Below are positions 37,918 to 46,430 of a stretch of DNA of 64,000 nucleotides, piece after piece. The stretch lies in NCBI RefSeq assembly GCF_947500765.1, contig NZ_CANMTH010000005.1, positions 62,001-126,000 of the forward strand, in the 5' to 3' direction. The position numbers were made by a program, and so were the translations under genes. How positions within the stretch are numbered: the first letter of the stretch is position 1; the number at the start of each line of letters is the position of its first letter. Under the pieces are notes generated by a model, which had not been told where the DNA came from, made no database searches, and saw only the letters and a list, made by a program, of their open reading frames with translations. The DNA comes from an uncultured Formosa sp. GTDB lineage: Bacteria; Bacteroidota; Bacteroidia; Flavobacteriales; Flavobacteriaceae.

Positions 37918-38499
37918 TTAAATACTTTTTAAGTAGGGTTGAGATATTGCTACGGTCCAATCATTAACTCTTTCTTTGTCTGCCATATCAGCTTTGTCAA
38001 AAAAGAAGTGTTGCTTTATTTCAAAACCGCAGTATGAAAAAATGCCTTTATCGGAAGTTAAGCTTAGCGCCTGGTCCATACCTATTTCTTTGTATTCCGT
38101 ATTCGATTTTCCTTGGGTGTTAATCACAAAAATTTCTTTTCCGGATAGTAATCCTTTTTGTATTCCTTGATCGTAACGGTAGGCAAAACCATAAGAAAAA
38201 ACACGGTCAATGTATCCTTTCATAATCGCAGGCATTCCTGTCCACCAGATGGGATAGATAAATGTAATAATGTCTGCCCAAGAAATAAAATCTTGCTCCA
38301 TTTTTACATCATCTGAAACTTCACCTTTGCGTTGTCCTCCTATATCACTTAAAGAAAGGATAGGATTAAAATCTATATGATACAAATCTCGAACAATAAC
38401 ATCGTGATTGTGTTGTGTTAATATATCTACTACAGTTTGTTTAAAATGATGATTTAGACTTGCTTTATTAGGATGGGCATAAATAATAAGATGTTTCAT
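37918..38499 (-). CDS. NAD(P)H-dependent oxidoreductase (flavodoxin-2 fold)
   Basis: A 193-residue FMN protein of the KefF/MdaB/NQO type: LIIYAHPNKASLNHHF for the phosphate loop, and FIYPIWWTGMPAIMKGYIDR with SYGFAYRY for FMN and quinone contact. Such enzymes reduce quinones or other electrophiles with NAD(P)H, a detoxifying role that fits the nearby SDR, RidA and AraC genes. A tiny HMA-like protein gene follows after 1 nt. Confidence 0.9.
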   Translation of the reverse strand: MKHLIIYAHPNKASLNHHFKQTVVDILTQHNHDVIVRDLYHIDFNPILSLSDIGGQRKGEVSDDVKMEQDFISWADIITFIYPIWWTGMPAIMKGYIDRVFSYGFAYRYDQGIQKGLLSGKEIFVINTQGKSNTEYKEIGMDQALSLTSDKGIFSYCGFEIKQHFFFDKADMADKERVNDWTVAISQPYLKSI

Positions 38500-38576
38500 T
38501 TTTCTGGTTGTTTAAGAAATTAATGAGACAAATGTAATGTGCCTTTGTATGTTACAATTGTAAGAAAACGAAATGA

Positions 38577-39407
38577 TTATTTTGTACTACAAACATCCTG
38601 TTGGAATTTTAGATATTGATTTGGTGAATAATTAGTAAAATACTTAAAGTCATGTATCAACTGACTTTGATCATAGTAGCCACAAGTTTCTATAATGTCG
38701 AACCAATTTATTTTTGATGGTTGATTTTGTAAAAGTTCAATGACTTTTATAAATCTTTCGTACCTGCTTTTTTCTTTTGCAGTGTAACCAAAGTATTTTT
38801 TATGGTTGAGTTGTATTGTCCTTTCACTTTGATTCGTTTCTTGAGCAATTATCTTTATTGGATTAAAAATGGTATAATTGTCTTTGTGATTTTTAAAATT
38901 TTCAAAAGCCGTTTCGCTATCTTTTAAATAAGGTTTGCAAAAATCTAAAATCAAATTTACACGGTAGTTAGTTTCTGCATTTTTGATAAACTGCCAGAGA
39001 TTTGTAAAACAATTTTGATTCAAAATTGCATCAGGATTTATAGGTAACTGGTCTGATACTAACACTTGACTAAATAATCGATAAAAAGCATCATCCTTAA
39101 AATTGGCAACCAACATTTCTGTACCAGATGATAAAGTATAGTCGAAAGGCTGTTTTATTGGACCTAAAACAATACACTTTTCTATATTTATTTGGGTATT
39201 ATTAACTGTATTAAAATGAATTGGCGCACCAAAACTAAAAACCATAATAATTTGGAAGTTAGGTAATAGTGTTTTTGTTATAGTTTGTTCTGTATTGTTT
39301 TTAGAACTGTAAAAATGAGAAAAAACAGATTGGAAATCTGTTGGGACATCTATTCTTTTACTTGTTATATGTTGCTTGTCTGTTGTCATTTCACCCCAAT
39401 TAGGCAC
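38577..39407 (-). CDS. AraC-family regulator with DUF6597-like N-terminus
   Basis: A 276-residue regulator. Residues about 10-150 look like the DUF6597 sensor domain (LPNFQIIMVFSFGAPIHF, VLGPIKQPF). Residues about 170-265 are an AraC DNA-binding domain (NQSERTIQLNHKKYFGYTAKEKSRYERF, CGYYDQSQLIHDFKYFTNYSPNQY). It lies 9 bases downstream of another AraC gene on the same strand. An alternative start is the Met of MTTDKQHI at 39389. It is distinct in sequence from the two other AraC genes here. Confidence 0.83.
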   Translation of the reverse strand: MPNWGEMTTDKQHITSKRIDVPTDFQSVFSHFYSSKNNTEQTITKTLLPNFQIIMVFSFGAPIHFNTVNNTQINIEKCIVLGPIKQPFDYTLSSGTEMLVANFKDDAFYRLFSQVLVSDQLPINPDAILNQNCFTNLWQFIKNAETNYRVNLILDFCKPYLKDSETAFENFKNHKDNYTIFNPIKIIAQETNQSERTIQLNHKKYFGYTAKEKSRYERFIKVIELLQNQPSKINWFDIIETCGYYDQSQLIHDFKYFTNYSPNQYLKFQQDVCSTK

Positions 39408-39416
39408 ATTTAATTA

Positions 39417-40349
39417 TCAATTAAATGTTTTTCTAAATTCCATAGGTGACATTTCGGTCTTACTCTTAAAAAGTTTGTTGAAAGACGTTGGATATTCAAA
39501 CCCTAAATTATAGGCAATTTCATTTATAGATAAAGTAGTTGTTGAAAGTTCTTCTTTAGCTTTTTCAATTAGTTTGTTATGTATATGTTGTTGCGTGCTC
39601 ATTCCTGTTAACGATTTCAATACACTACTTAAATAAGTAGGGGAAAGGTGAAGTTCTTTAGAGAGATTTTCAACAGAAGGTAAACCAAGTTCGATTAAGT
39701 TATTTTGATTGAAATAAGTTGATAATAAGGTTTCTATTTTTTCCAAAAGTTGATGATTGGATTTATTACGAGTTATAAATTGCCTTTCATAAAAGCGTTC
39801 GGCATAATTTAATAATACTTCTATTTGAGATACGATAATTTTTTGACTGAATTTATCAATATTGGTTTGGTATTCTTTTTCTATATTTTTAAAAATATCA
39901 ATGATTTTTTGTTCTTCATCTTCAGATAAAAATAATGATTCATTGATGTCGTAGCCAAAGTAGTTATATTTTTTGATGGATTTAGCAAGTGCTGTGTTCC
40001 ATAAAAAATCTGGATGGATTAAAAGTAGCCAACCAGATGGTTTTAATTTATCATCTAAAAAAATATTAGGGTTTCTTTCCATACTCATCACTTGATTGGG
40101 TGCTAAAAATGTCATTAAACCTTCATTAAAATCATACTCTTGTTGTCCGTAAAACATTTTATAAGGCACATTTCGTTTTAATCCAATCGTGTAATATTCT
40201 TGAATCAGTTTTAATCCTTTTAAATGTTTAGGGAATTCAACTTTACTAAAATCTATCAAGCTTATTAACGGATGTTTTGGAGAAGAAAGATTTGCAAAAG
40301 TATGATACTCCGAAATTTTTGAAATTCGTTTTAAGTTTCCTATATCCAT
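39417..40349 (-). CDS. AraC-family transcriptional regulator
   Basis: A 310-residue regulator and paralogue of the protein at 34278-35192, with the same sensor pattern (IGLKRNV, FYGQQEYDFNEG, FLAPNQ) and an AraC domain at about 218-309 (SVENLSKELHLSPTYLSSVL, SINEIAYNLGFEYPTSFNKLF). Gene order also repeats: SDR, a small gene, then AraC. It starts 4 bases after the DUF1097 gene, so it probably belongs to one transcript with that gene and the SDR. The signal it senses is unknown. Confidence 0.88.
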   Translation of the reverse strand: MDIGNLKRISKISEYHTFANLSSPKHPLISLIDFSKVEFPKHLKGLKLIQEYYTIGLKRNVPYKMFYGQQEYDFNEGLMTFLAPNQVMSMERNPNIFLDDKLKPSGWLLLIHPDFLWNTALAKSIKKYNYFGYDINESLFLSEDEEQKIIDIFKNIEKEYQTNIDKFSQKIIVSQIEVLLNYAERFYERQFITRNKSNHQLLEKIETLLSTYFNQNNLIELGLPSVENLSKELHLSPTYLSSVLKSLTGMSTQQHIHNKLIEKAKEELSTTTLSINEIAYNLGFEYPTSFNKLFKSKTEMSPMEFRKTFN

Positions 40350-40353
40350 TATT

Positions 40354-40821
40354 TTAAACTTTATTTTTTTTAATAAAGATTGTTATTGTATCGTTTAAAA
40401 AGGCAAATATAAAACCTAAAGTTATTGAAATAAAAATAAGCATTATTGGTTTAATTTCGATATTTGGATGCACACCGAAAAATATAATTAAACCCATAAA
40501 CCAAGCAGGAATATTATGTAGCCCTTTAATTTTTGACATATATGTTAAAGATGTAATGAGTATAAAAACAGCTAAAGGAAAACCAAGGATGCCCAAGTAT
40601 TGGTTTAAACCACCACCTAATAATTTGATCATAATACCCATAATGATACCACTTGTTATAGGAATAATAGTATATAAAGCTGATCTAAAAGATTTACCAA
40701 ATAGATAATAACTTACCCAAGCCATAAATAAAACCCAACTTGGTAATTGAAAAGAAAAAGCAATTAATGTAGCTAAAGCACCACATAAACCCATTGTTGA
40801 AGCTGTTAAAAATTGTTTCAT
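40354..40821 (-). CDS. DUF1097 membrane protein
   Basis: A 155-residue inner-membrane protein with about five hydrophobic helices and the DUF1097 pattern (LPSWVLFMAWVSYYLFGKS, GIIMGIMIKLLGG, HNIPAWFMGLIIFFG). E. coli YcdZ is a relative and its function is not established. It sits between an SDR gene and an AraC gene on the same strand with short gaps (18 and 4 bases). Confidence 0.83.
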   Translation of the reverse strand: MKQFLTASTMGLCGALATLIAFSFQLPSWVLFMAWVSYYLFGKSFRSALYTIIPITSGIIMGIMIKLLGGGLNQYLGILGFPLAVFILITSLTYMSKIKGLHNIPAWFMGLIIFFGVHPNIEIKPIMLIFISITLGFIFAFLNDTITIFIKKNKV

Positions 40822-40839
40822 AATAAAATAATTTATGAG

Positions 40840-41580
40840 TTATGCCATACCTCCGTTAGCTCCAATATTTTGTCCATTAATCCATTTTGCTTCGTCTGTT
40901 ACTAAGAAAGCGACTATTTTTGCAATGTCCGATGGTGTTCCTAAGCGCTTAAAAGCATTACTATTAGAAAGTTGAGTAATCATTTCTTTTGATTTACCCT
41001 CTAAGAATAATTCGGTTCCTGTTGGTCCAGGTAACACACAATTTACATTGATACCTCTATTGCCTATTTCTTTAGCAAACACACTACTTATTTGCTGTAC
41101 AGCAGATTTAGTTGCTGAGTAAATACCATAGGTCGGAAAATTTGTTCGTGTTACTGTAGACGAAATATTGATGATGCTTCCGTTGTCTGCTAATTGAGTT
41201 GAAGCTTCTCTTAATGTATTAAAAACTCCTTTTACATTAACATTAAATTGTTTTTCAAAAACAGCATCAGTCGTATCTTTAATTAGAGAATTCATCATAA
41301 TTCCCGCATTATTAACTAAAATATCTACTTTTCCAAAATGTGATATAGCAGTGTCAAATAAATTTCTGACATGTTCTGGCTTACTAATATCTGCTTGAAT
41401 ACTAATAGCTTCAAAACCATTCTGAATAATTTCTTTTACAACATTTTCAGCAGCTACTTTACCACCAACATAGTTAACAACTACTTTTGCCCCATTTTTG
41501 GCTAAATTTTTAGCTATTTCAGCACCAATTCCTTTTGAAGAGCCTGTTACAATAGCGACTTTTCCATTTAATACACTCAT
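40840..41580 (-). CDS. Short-chain dehydrogenase (3-oxoacyl reductase-like)
   Basis: A 246-residue classical SDR of FabG-like length: KVAIVTGSSKGIGAEIAKNL, NNAGIMM, INISSTVTRTNF with the catalytic Ser, YSATK for the Tyr-Lys pair, and a WINGQNIGANGGMA ending typical of the family. I take MSVLNGKVA at 41580 as start; the frame extends 15 codons further with nothing family-like. It heads the SDR-DUF1097-AraC run. The substrate is unknown. Confidence 0.9.
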   Translation of the reverse strand: MSVLNGKVAIVTGSSKGIGAEIAKNLAKNGAKVVVNYVGGKVAAENVVKEIIQNGFEAISIQADISKPEHVRNLFDTAISHFGKVDILVNNAGIMMNSLIKDTTDAVFEKQFNVNVKGVFNTLREASTQLADNGSIINISSTVTRTNFPTYGIYSATKSAVQQISSVFAKEIGNRGINVNCVLPGPTGTELFLEGKSKEMITQLSNSNAFKRLGTPSDIAKIVAFLVTDEAKWINGQNIGANGGMA

Positions 41581-41672
41581 TTTCTCTGTTTTTTTATTAA
41601 TAATACAAAGTTGAGTGATTTTCAAACTTAAAACTTTTCCAAATCTGTGTTTTAACTGTCGTTATGTTTTTT

Positions 41673-42278
41673 TTATTCTTTTTTCTTACATTTTATTAAA
41701 TGAAAAGGGTAATTCTCAATTACTTCTGTAGTTTCAAATAAACCTAATCTCCCAAATTCTTCTTCTATAGATTCCTTGTTATAAAAGAAAATTTTAACAC
41801 CACCAAACATTTCAAATCTGTCTTTACTTATATGTTTTCCTTGTCCATAAGTTTGAGCGTCTTTTGTAATAGCTGTAAAAACCATATAACCATTTTCTGT
41901 TAACTGGTTAAAACAGTCTTGTATAAGTTTTTTTCTTTCGCCTTTATCCAATAAGTAAATTAATCCGTAACAAAATATTCCATCGAATAATTTATTATCA
42001 AAAGGCATTTCGGTTACTGAACCGTGATGAATTGTCAAGTTATTACCAAAATGTTCAATAGCTAAATCAATGGCGGTTTGTGAAATTTCAATTCCAGTAA
42101 CTTCAATTCCATTTTCAATGAACGGTTGGGCATTACGTCCATATCCAATTCCTGGAATTAGAATGTTTTTTATTTTTTTTTCTATAAAGAAATTCTTTAT
42201 CAGTTCAGCAGATTGTGCAGGTCTCATTCCCCACAATTCTTTCTTATTTTTGAAAACAGTTTCCCAAAATTCTGTCAT
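41673..42278 (-). CDS. Class I SAM-dependent methyltransferase
   Basis: About 201 residues with a Rossmann methyltransferase pattern: ILIPGIGYGRNAQPFIENG for SAM motif I, VTGIEIS, and LFDGIFCYGLIYLL. The short form resembles TehB and thiopurine methyltransferases that detoxify small molecules. Start chosen at MTEFWETVF (42278), a usual opening for the family, which avoids overlap with the small gene upstream, whose stop lies 2 bases away. It is third in the run flavoenzyme, small protein, methyltransferase. Confidence 0.85.
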   Translation of the reverse strand: MTEFWETVFKNKKELWGMRPAQSAELIKNFFIEKKIKNILIPGIGYGRNAQPFIENGIEVTGIEISQTAIDLAIEHFGNNLTIHHGSVTEMPFDNKLFDGIFCYGLIYLLDKGERKKLIQDCFNQLTENGYMVFTAITKDAQTYGQGKHISKDRFEMFGGVKIFFYNKESIEEEFGRLGLFETTEVIENYPFHLIKCKKKE

Positions 42279-42280
42279 AA

Positions 42281-42526
42281 CTATACACAAATTTTATCTT
42301 CTAATACATCACATTTAATTCCTTTGGATTTAATTTGCTGTACAATAGTAATTGTATCAATTAATTCTCCCTCAATCCTTAAAATGGAATGACTACAAGG
42401 ATATGGTTTATTGAAATCTTCCAAGTCAAAATTAATTTTTAAAGTTGAATAATTAATTTTTAAAAATTGTAGAATGTCTTCTGATTGACATTCTGATTTT
42501 ACGTTTGTTATAAATACTTCAACCAT
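42281..42526 (-). CDS. Small HMA-like protein without CxxC, paired with a flavoenzyme
   Basis: An 81-residue protein starting 1 nt after the stop of the FAD oxidoreductase gene and ending 2 bases before the methyltransferase start. It shares VFITNV, NFDLEDF, SILRIEG and KSKGIKCDVLE with the 69-residue protein at 37707-37916. The fold is probably ferredoxin-like, as in heavy-metal-associated domains, but no CxxC is present. Its position suggests partnership with the flavoenzyme. No known function. Confidence 0.7.
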   Translation of the reverse strand: MVEVFITNVKSECQSEDILQFLKINYSTLKINFDLEDFNKPYPCSHSILRIEGELIDTITIVQQIKSKGIKCDVLEDKICV

Positions 42527-42527
42527 A

Positions 42528-43433
42528 TTAAAAACGCTCTTGTGTTAGTTCATTATTAATAACAGCACCTGTAATGTTTCCACTAGAAACTGCTATTGCA
42601 ACAGAACGCATCATTGTACTATTGTCACCACAAGCAAAAATGCCTTCTGCTGTAGTTTTTTGCATAGAATTGACCTCAATATGTCCATGTTCAGTAAATT
42701 TACAACCTAATACTTTAGGTATGGTAGAGTTTTGCTCAAACGGTACTGAAGCATATGCACATTCATAATTTTCTATACTCCCATCTTTGAATACAATGCT
42801 TTCTAACTGTCCCTTTTTATGTTCGATTTTTGAAATTTCTTTTTCTATAATTTTAATATTGTACTGCTTTAATTTATCGAGCAGGCTTTCTTCAAAGTCT
42901 TTTGTTCTCGAAGTAATTATTGTTATCTCTTTTGTTAAATTGTTTACTAAAGATGTCAGGTGAAATGCTCTTTCTCCATTAGCAATTATAGCGGTTTTTT
43001 TATGTCGTATTTCGTAACCGTGGCAATACGGGCAGTGCACTACCGAAATGCCCCAACATTGGGAAAAGCCATTTGTATCTGGCATTATATCTTTAATTCC
43101 TGTAGCAAAAACTAATTTTTTCGAAGTAAAAACATCTCCATTAGCGGTCGTGATTTCAAAACCTTTTTTAATGCTCTTTCCACTTACGGCAAGTCCGTTA
43201 TAAAATTTGATACTGTCATATTTAGACAATTGACGTTTAACAATTTCAGATATTTCTTGAGGCGTACTTCCGTCTTGGGTCAGAAAATTATGAGAATGTG
43301 GTGTTTGGCGGTTACATGGTTTTCCCGCATCTATTATTAATGTATCTCTCAATGAACGTCCTAAAGCCATTGCGGTAGAAAGACCAGCATAACTCCCGCC
43401 AATAATTATTACTTCAAATTCTTTTTTATTCAT
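42528..43433 (-). CDS. FAD-dependent pyridine nucleotide oxidoreductase, thioredoxin reductase-like
   Basis: A 301-residue flavoenzyme: VIIIGGSYAGLSTAMALGR for FAD binding, VVHCPYCHGYE with a redox-type CxxC, AIIANGERAFHL for NADPH, and FACGDNSTMMRSVA for the second FAD contact. It belongs to thioredoxin-reductase-like proteins that often work as dithiol oxidases or with small partners. Start set at MNKKEFEV (43433). It is the first gene of a minus-strand run and divergent from a Fur-family gene whose palindromic upstream region may control both. Confidence 0.88.
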   Translation of the reverse strand: MNKKEFEVIIIGGSYAGLSTAMALGRSLRDTLIIDAGKPCNRQTPHSHNFLTQDGSTPQEISEIVKRQLSKYDSIKFYNGLAVSGKSIKKGFEITTANGDVFTSKKLVFATGIKDIMPDTNGFSQCWGISVVHCPYCHGYEIRHKKTAIIANGERAFHLTSLVNNLTKEITIITSRTKDFEESLLDKLKQYNIKIIEKEISKIEHKKGQLESIVFKDGSIENYECAYASVPFEQNSTIPKVLGCKFTEHGHIEVNSMQKTTAEGIFACGDNSTMMRSVAIAVSSGNITGAVINNELTQERF

Positions 43434-43446
43434 TTTGTTATTATAT

Positions 43447-43530
43447 TCAGCGAAGAGCAATAATGGGTCTCGGTAGTGCACATACTAAACCTGATACCCC
43501 AAATAGTTTTATGGTTTCTCTTCTAGTCAT
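43447..43530 (-). pseudogene. Stub of a Tat-type signal peptide
   Basis: A 27-residue frame, starting MTRRETIKLFGVSGLV, looks like the twin-arginine signal of a lost secreted enzyme and ends abruptly after IIALR. It lies between the flavoenzyme and the Fur gene. It may be a real tiny protein, but a truncated leftover is more likely. Confidence 0.35.
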
Positions 43531-43560
43531 TATAAGTCGTTAATGCGAATTGGTCGCAAT

Positions 43561-43615
43561 TATGTTTTGACAAACATACAATCTTTTTGTATTATTGCAA
43601 CAAATTCGCAATAAT
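43561..43615. promoter_or_regulatory. Palindromes before the Fur-family gene
   Basis: Two perfect inverted repeats: TATGTTT-4-AAACATA (43561-43578) and ATTATTGC-9-GCAATAAT (43591-43615). The second ends 2 bases before the ATG, so bound regulator would block transcription or translation. A further TGCGA-5-TCGCA lies at 43544-43558. The A/T-rich dyads are of the kind used by Fur, Zur or PerR proteins, so autoregulation and control of the divergent flavoenzyme run are likely. Confidence 0.6.
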
Positions 43616-43617
43616 AA

Positions 43618-43995
43618 ATGAATCGAAGAAATACACCTACAAAAGACGCTGTCTTAAATTTACTTTCAAATTCAAAAAAGGCATTGAGTCAGGACGCTAT
43701 TGAAAAACAACTTGATATTAAAATAAATAGGGCTACTATATACCGAGTATTGAATAGATTTTGTAAGGATGATTTAGTACATAGAATTGTTGCTGAGGAT
43801 GGGAAACAATACTTTGCCATTTGTAAAAAATGTGAGAATCAGGTAGCGGTTATGCAACATCATTTTCATTTTCGATGTTTGTCGTGCGATTCAATTGAAT
43901 GTTTGCAGGTACCTGTAGCGTATTCAGTTCCTAATGGATATGAAGTTCAAAATGTAAATTGTGTTCTAACAGGGATTTGTAAAGACTGTTCGTAA
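43618..43995 (+). CDS. Fur-family metalloregulator
   Basis: A 125-residue Fur-type repressor. The N-terminal winged helix contains ALSQDAIEKQLDIKINRATIYRVLNRF. The metal-binding half has MQHHFHFRCLSCDSIECL and a final GICKDC, giving the structural Zn CxxC pairs, plus an extra CKKC. Fur, Zur and PerR subtypes cannot be told apart by eye, but the double CxxC and short C-terminus favour a Zur- or PerR-like member. It is divergent from the flavoenzyme gene with palindromes between them. Confidence 0.87.
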   Translation: MNRRNTPTKDAVLNLLSNSKKALSQDAIEKQLDIKINRATIYRVLNRFCKDDLVHRIVAEDGKQYFAICKKCENQVAVMQHHFHFRCLSCDSIECLQVPVAYSVPNGYEVQNVNCVLTGICKDCS

Positions 43996-44033
43996 GTTTT
44001 AAACTGCCTAAATAAGGTTATTTAGGCAGAGGC

Positions 44034-44798
44034 TTAATCCCAAATGTCATTCGATTTTGTTAAAATAACAGGATAGTTGTCTGTTACCAGTATGGTGTGT
44101 TCGTGTTGGGTTACATAACCTCCTTTATTTCCTACTAACGTCCAACCATCATTCAGTTCGACGGCAACAGTCGAATTTGTCGAGATAAACGTTTCAATAG
44201 CTACTGTTGTGTTTTTCTTGAATCGTTCTCTGTTACTTTTAACTCTGTAGTTTAAGATATTCTCTGGCTCTTCGTGTAAACTTCTTCCAACGCCGTGACC
44301 AGCTAAGTTTTTAATGACTTTAAATCCTGATTTTTTTGCTTCAGATTCTATTAAATATCCAATTTCAGAGATTCTCACACCGCCTTTAATATTTTGTATG
44401 GCTTTGCGTAAAATATGTTTGGAAGCATCTACAAGAGGTTGATGATTATGAATGTCTTTTCCAAGAACAAAAGAACCTCCATTATCAGACCAAAATCCGT
44501 TTAGTTCTGCAGATACATCAATATTAATTAAATCTCCTTCTTTTAATATTTTTTTCTCTGATGGTATGCCGTGTGCCGCTTCTTTATTTATACTTATACA
44601 AGAATAACCAGGAAAGCCATAAGTTTCATAAGGTGCAGATTTAGCACCGTAACGCTTTAAAATTTCACCACCATAATCATCAAGCTCTTTAGTTGACATA
44701 CCAACTTTAGCATATGCTCTCATTAATTTTAGTGTCGTTCCAACAACTTCACTAATTTTTTTCATTCCTACTAATTCTGATTCTGATGTTATTGACAT
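44034..44798 (-). CDS. map: Methionine aminopeptidase, type I
   Basis: A 254-residue cytosolic peptidase of the MetAP type I family, which removes the initiator Met from new proteins. Metal ligands are all seen: Asp in INIDVSAEL, Asp in FWSDNGGS, His in LAGHGVGRS, Glu in VAIETF and Glu in TQHEHT. SCISINKEAAHGIP is the substrate-pocket loop. Its place in an accessory cluster suggests an extra copy beside a housekeeping map gene, which I cannot confirm from this window. Confidence 0.92.
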   Translation of the reverse strand: MSITSESELVGMKKISEVVGTTLKLMRAYAKVGMSTKELDDYGGEILKRYGAKSAPYETYGFPGYSCISINKEAAHGIPSEKKILKEGDLINIDVSAELNGFWSDNGGSFVLGKDIHNHQPLVDASKHILRKAIQNIKGGVRISEIGYLIESEAKKSGFKVIKNLAGHGVGRSLHEEPENILNYRVKSNRERFKKNTTVAIETFISTNSTVAVELNDGWTLVGNKGGYVTQHEHTILVTDNYPVILTKSNDIWD

Positions 44799-44933
44799 TT
44801 TATTTTTTTTAATTGGTTACGAAGTTGTTGTTTAAGCTTTGTTGGCTGTTTTTACATAGTAAAGTTAATAAATAAAAATCGAATAGAATATTCCGCAAGT
44901 GGGCGAGCACTAGCAATAAATTATATATACTAT

Positions 44934-45461
44934 TTATGTTTCCAACTTTAATAATTCAGCATACGGATCTCCATCTAATCCTAATAATCTGGCAAAAGCA
45001 GGTTCCGTTTTTACTCCGTTTGATTTTAACTCTATTACTTTCTGTTTAAATTCACTTCCTTTTTTATTTAAAACTCTATTTTCAATAATCATATGGCGAT
45101 AAGCGTTTTGCTTTACGGTAGGAATATTTTGTCCAAAAATTTCAAACAAAAAATGATTCGTTTTAAATTCCGCAATAGTTGATTCCATTCCATCATGTTT
45201 GGTTGAATAAACTTTAAAGTCTTTTTTGTCAGAAAAATGTTTTAATAAATATGCTTTAAATTCAGAATGATTTTGACACTCACAAATAATGTCTAAATCA
45301 CTTTCGGGTACATCTATTTCAATTGGAATAGTTCCTGTCAAAATTGGATTATATTTTTTAAGTTTCTCTAAAATTTTATGTTTTTTGATTTCAGAATAAG
45401 CAAGTCTTTGTCTTGTGTTTCCGGATTTTAAATATTCAATATTTCTAAAATTTTCAATCAA
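44934..45461 (-). CDS. DUF4269 protein, nucleotidyltransferase-like
   Basis: A 175-residue protein of the DUF4269 family. The segment ILTGTIPIEIDVPESDLDII, with two carboxylates in SDLD, resembles the metal site of polymerase-beta type nucleotidyltransferases. The C-terminus has PAFARLLGLDGDPYAELL, a family hallmark. It is likely cytosolic. The substrate is unknown and the neighbourhood (MetAP, decayed IS) gives no further hint. Confidence 0.82.
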   Translation of the reverse strand: MIENFRNIEYLKSGNTRQRLAYSEIKKHKILEKLKKYNPILTGTIPIEIDVPESDLDIICECQNHSEFKAYLLKHFSDKKDFKVYSTKHDGMESTIAEFKTNHFLFEIFGQNIPTVKQNAYRHMIIENRVLNKKGSEFKQKVIELKSNGVKTEPAFARLLGLDGDPYAELLKLET

Positions 45462-45518
45462 TTTTTGTTTTTTTTCATATGTCTTGTTCTGAAATATGGC
45501 TACAGGTTAAAATTGCTT

Positions 45519-45840
45519 TTAGGTAGATAATTGATATACCATATTTGGTGTTTTATAATCTAAAGATAAATGTAATCTTATTTCGTTGTATAAATTAATT
45601 ATATTTTTTTAACTCTTTTGCGTGAGCTCCCTTATCAAAGGTTTGGTCTAGATAAAACTCGTCTTTTAAGATGCCGTTTACGCGTTCAGCCATTGCATCA
45701 AGATTCTTTTTTAAGAGTAGTTTGTTAAGCTGTTCAGTCTCCTTTTGAAGCGCTTTAATTCTTGATATTTAGCTTCGCTGAACCACTTCGTTAGGTTTTG
45801 TCTTTTGGTTTCACTTTTACTAATGAAATCCTTAAAACTG
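45519..45840 (-). mobile_element. IS3-family remnant with internal deletion
   Basis: Minus strand: the end of an OrfA-like helix (KWFSEAKYQE, LQKETEQLNKLLLKKN) runs straight into the end of an OrfB integrase (AMAERVNGILKDEFYLDQTF), then after a frameshift NEIRLHLSLDYKTPNMVYQL to a stop at 45519. The whole middle, with the first two catalytic Asp, is deleted. The element cannot move. Confidence 0.82.
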
Positions 45841-46082
45841 TGAAGATTTGATATTACACAAGTCTGGTTTAAAAATTCATAACATGCCAAGAAGAAAACT
45901 TCCTTATATATTGGCTTTTACAGGTGGGTATATTTGAATGGTATGCGCTTTTCACAGGTTGATGCCGACTACACTGGAATAGAAGAGACAGTGGTAAAAG
46001 AATATATCAATTAGTATTAATTTATATCAATTTGATTAGATAGAAATGATGTAAAAACCGTAAATTTGTTAAAAGACGGTAG

Positions 46083-46199
46083 TATAAATTAAACAACGGA
46101 CTTAATTCAGGATTAACAGATATTAATAGCGTAGATGGATTTTCAGATAAGAACAAAAATGGAGTCATTCAAGTTTCTATCGGTTATTTCTTTTTTTAA
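46083..46199 (+). pseudogene. Tail of an outer membrane beta-barrel protein
   Basis: The last 38 codons of a barrel protein remain: YKLNNGLNSGLTDINS, GFSDKNKNGVIQVSIGYFFF and a stop at 46199. The closing aromatic strand is typical of PorT/OmpA-like Bacteroidota barrels. Nothing upstream is in frame with it. A terminator follows at 46231. Confidence 0.65.
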
Positions 46200-46230
46200 A
46201 ATTAGTTAATCATATTCAATAAAATAAGAG

Positions 46231-46270
46231 CAGCCTTTATTTCATGATCCTCATGATTAAAGGCTGTTTT
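46231..46270 (+). terminator. Rho-independent terminator
   Basis: CAGCCTTTA and TAAAGGCTG form a 9-bp outer stem enclosing a TCATGA/TCATGA inner stem, followed by TTTT. It probably ended the lost barrel gene and insulates the next operon. Confidence 0.8.
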
Positions 46271-46430
46271 GTCTTCTTTAGATTTAACTTTCAAAGTAGG
46301 AATGTTAATTTTTTAGTTTCAATCCATTTTTATTAATAACTGTTTTAAAGGTATTCTATAGTATTAAGGCCAATTTCTCATTTGTAAGCGCCAAATTCTA
46401 AATAAGGCAGAATTTATGACGTAAAGGTGC

